A stretch of DNA of 5,860 nt from Prevotella sp. (GTDB lineage: Bacteria > Bacteroidota > Bacteroidia > Bacteroidales > Bacteroidaceae): contig JAEENF010000036.1 in assembly GCA_016283605.1 (NCBI GenBank), forward strand, positions 1-5,860, in the 5' to 3' direction. Below are positions 5,690 to 5,860 of this stretch, piece after piece. The notes under the pieces were generated by a model. It was not told where the DNA came from. It searched no databases and worked only from the letters and a program-made list of their open reading frames with translations. Position numbers and translations under genes: made by a program. Every line of letters begins with the position of its first letter. The first letter of the stretch is position 1.

Positions 5690-5750
5690 CGTGTTTCTTT
5701 ACAAAACCTATCGCTGGGGCCTGGCCCGGTGATAAGATTTGACTGTTCAT
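5682..5750 (-). CDS. Possible 22-aa micro-ORF or leader peptide
   Basis: ATG at 5750 opens a frame of 22 codons ending at TAA 5684-5682. The peptide starts MNSQILSPGQAPAIG and ends with FVKKHEP. Support comes from context, not homology. A full -33/-7 promoter lies just upstream, the leader is A-rich (GAAAAAAGAAGCAACAACG) and of a plausible 20 bases or so, and the stop lies in the right arm of the hairpin at 5657-5689. The peptide is not hydrophobic enough for a type I toxin. It could be a leader peptide, a real microprotein, or chance in a small non-coding RNA running from about 5769 towards 5657. I know no relative. Confidence 0.35.
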   Translation of the reverse strand: MNSQILSPGQAPAIGFVKKHEP

Positions 5751-5774
5751 CGTTGTTGCTTCTTTTTTCAGCCA

Positions 5775-5806
5775 CAAAGTTACGCATAATTTCCGATACC
5801 GCCAAA
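5775..5806 (-). promoter_or_regulatory. Complete Bacteroidetes-type promoter (TTTG-N20-TAACTTTG), reading left
   Basis: On the minus strand TTTG (5806-5803) is followed after 20 bases by TAACTTTG (5782-5775). This matches both the -33 and -7 consensus of the Bacteroidetes primary sigma factor at accepted spacing. Transcription should start near 5768-5770 and read the 22-codon ORF. It is the best promoter in the window, yet no conventional gene follows it. Confidence 0.75.
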
Positions 5807-5825
5807 TATCTGCGCGACCAAAAAG

Positions 5826-5852
5826 TGACAATTATGACAAATGACGCTGTCA
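5826..5852. promoter_or_regulatory. TGACA-type repeats upstream of the leftward promoter
   Basis: TGACAA occurs at 5826-5831 and 5835-5840, 9 bp apart. An imperfect dyad TGAC-GCT-GTCA follows at 5842-5852. The cluster lies about 20-46 bp upstream of the -33 box, where an activator might bind. No regulator can be named. Confidence 0.3.
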
Positions 5853-5860
5853 GATTTTGC

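Noticed and set aside
5530..5805. Minus-strand frame with a hydrophobic C-terminal half, at first suggestive of a type I toxin
   Set aside because: Its TTG start lies in the -33 box and ATG 5787 lies upstream of the predicted transcription start. The hydrophobic part is exactly antisense to the Lys/Glu-rich plus micro-ORF, whose third-position GC is more gene-like. An internal ATG at 5682 remains a weak possibility.
5520..5860. Insertion-sequence end or tRNA remnant
   Set aside because: No transposase-like frame, no flanking target duplication and no cloverleaf-like pairing could be found.

Overview
The window looks like a chromosomal segment of a Bacteroidales bacterium, most likely Prevotella or a close relative. 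Three lines of evidence point there. Promoter-like sites match the Bacteroidetes -7 consensus TAnnTTTG (three good copies). Starts have A-rich leaders with no clear Shine-Dalgarno. The proteins read as Bacteroidales versions of their families. Genus-level placement is an inference from protein flavour and intergenic repeat style, not a search result.

Left half, minus strand (1-3016): ligA, an NAD+-dependent DNA ligase of 666 aa, is followed with a 4-base ATGA overlap by a secreted protein of unknown function. That protein has YD/RHS-like repeats in its C-terminal half and is cut by the window edge just about where it should end. Its signal peptide is written in a 7-bp simple repeat.

Divergent intergenic region (3017-3156): two back-to-back TAnnTTTG promoters, one for ligA and one for the plus-strand genes. 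Each has a 4-unit array of a 7-bp repeat just upstream, covering its -33 zone.

Right-hand operon, plus strand (3157-5226): a small HExxH protein of about 154 aa (putative zinc protein, function unknown), a 298-aa EamA/DMT-family membrane transporter 22 bases later, and a 229-aa exported cyclophilin-type peptidylprolyl isomerase that overlaps the transporter by ATGA. Spacing and overlaps argue for one transcript. No shared pathway is evident, so this looks like a housekeeping cluster.

Right end (5227-5860): no conventional gene, but a dense series of phased repeats. These are 21-bp direct repeats starting at the isomerase stop, two TTCCC-N5-GGGAA dyads exactly 22 bp apart, and then eight GTAGAR motifs at exactly 11-bp intervals. 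After them come two convergent micro-ORFs, about 40 codons on plus (with a one-base frame break at a C6 run) and 22 codons on minus. Both stop codons lie in the two arms of the same 9-bp inverted repeat. The minus micro-ORF has a full -33/-7 promoter and TGACA-type repeats upstream. This is the part of the window least explained by known families.
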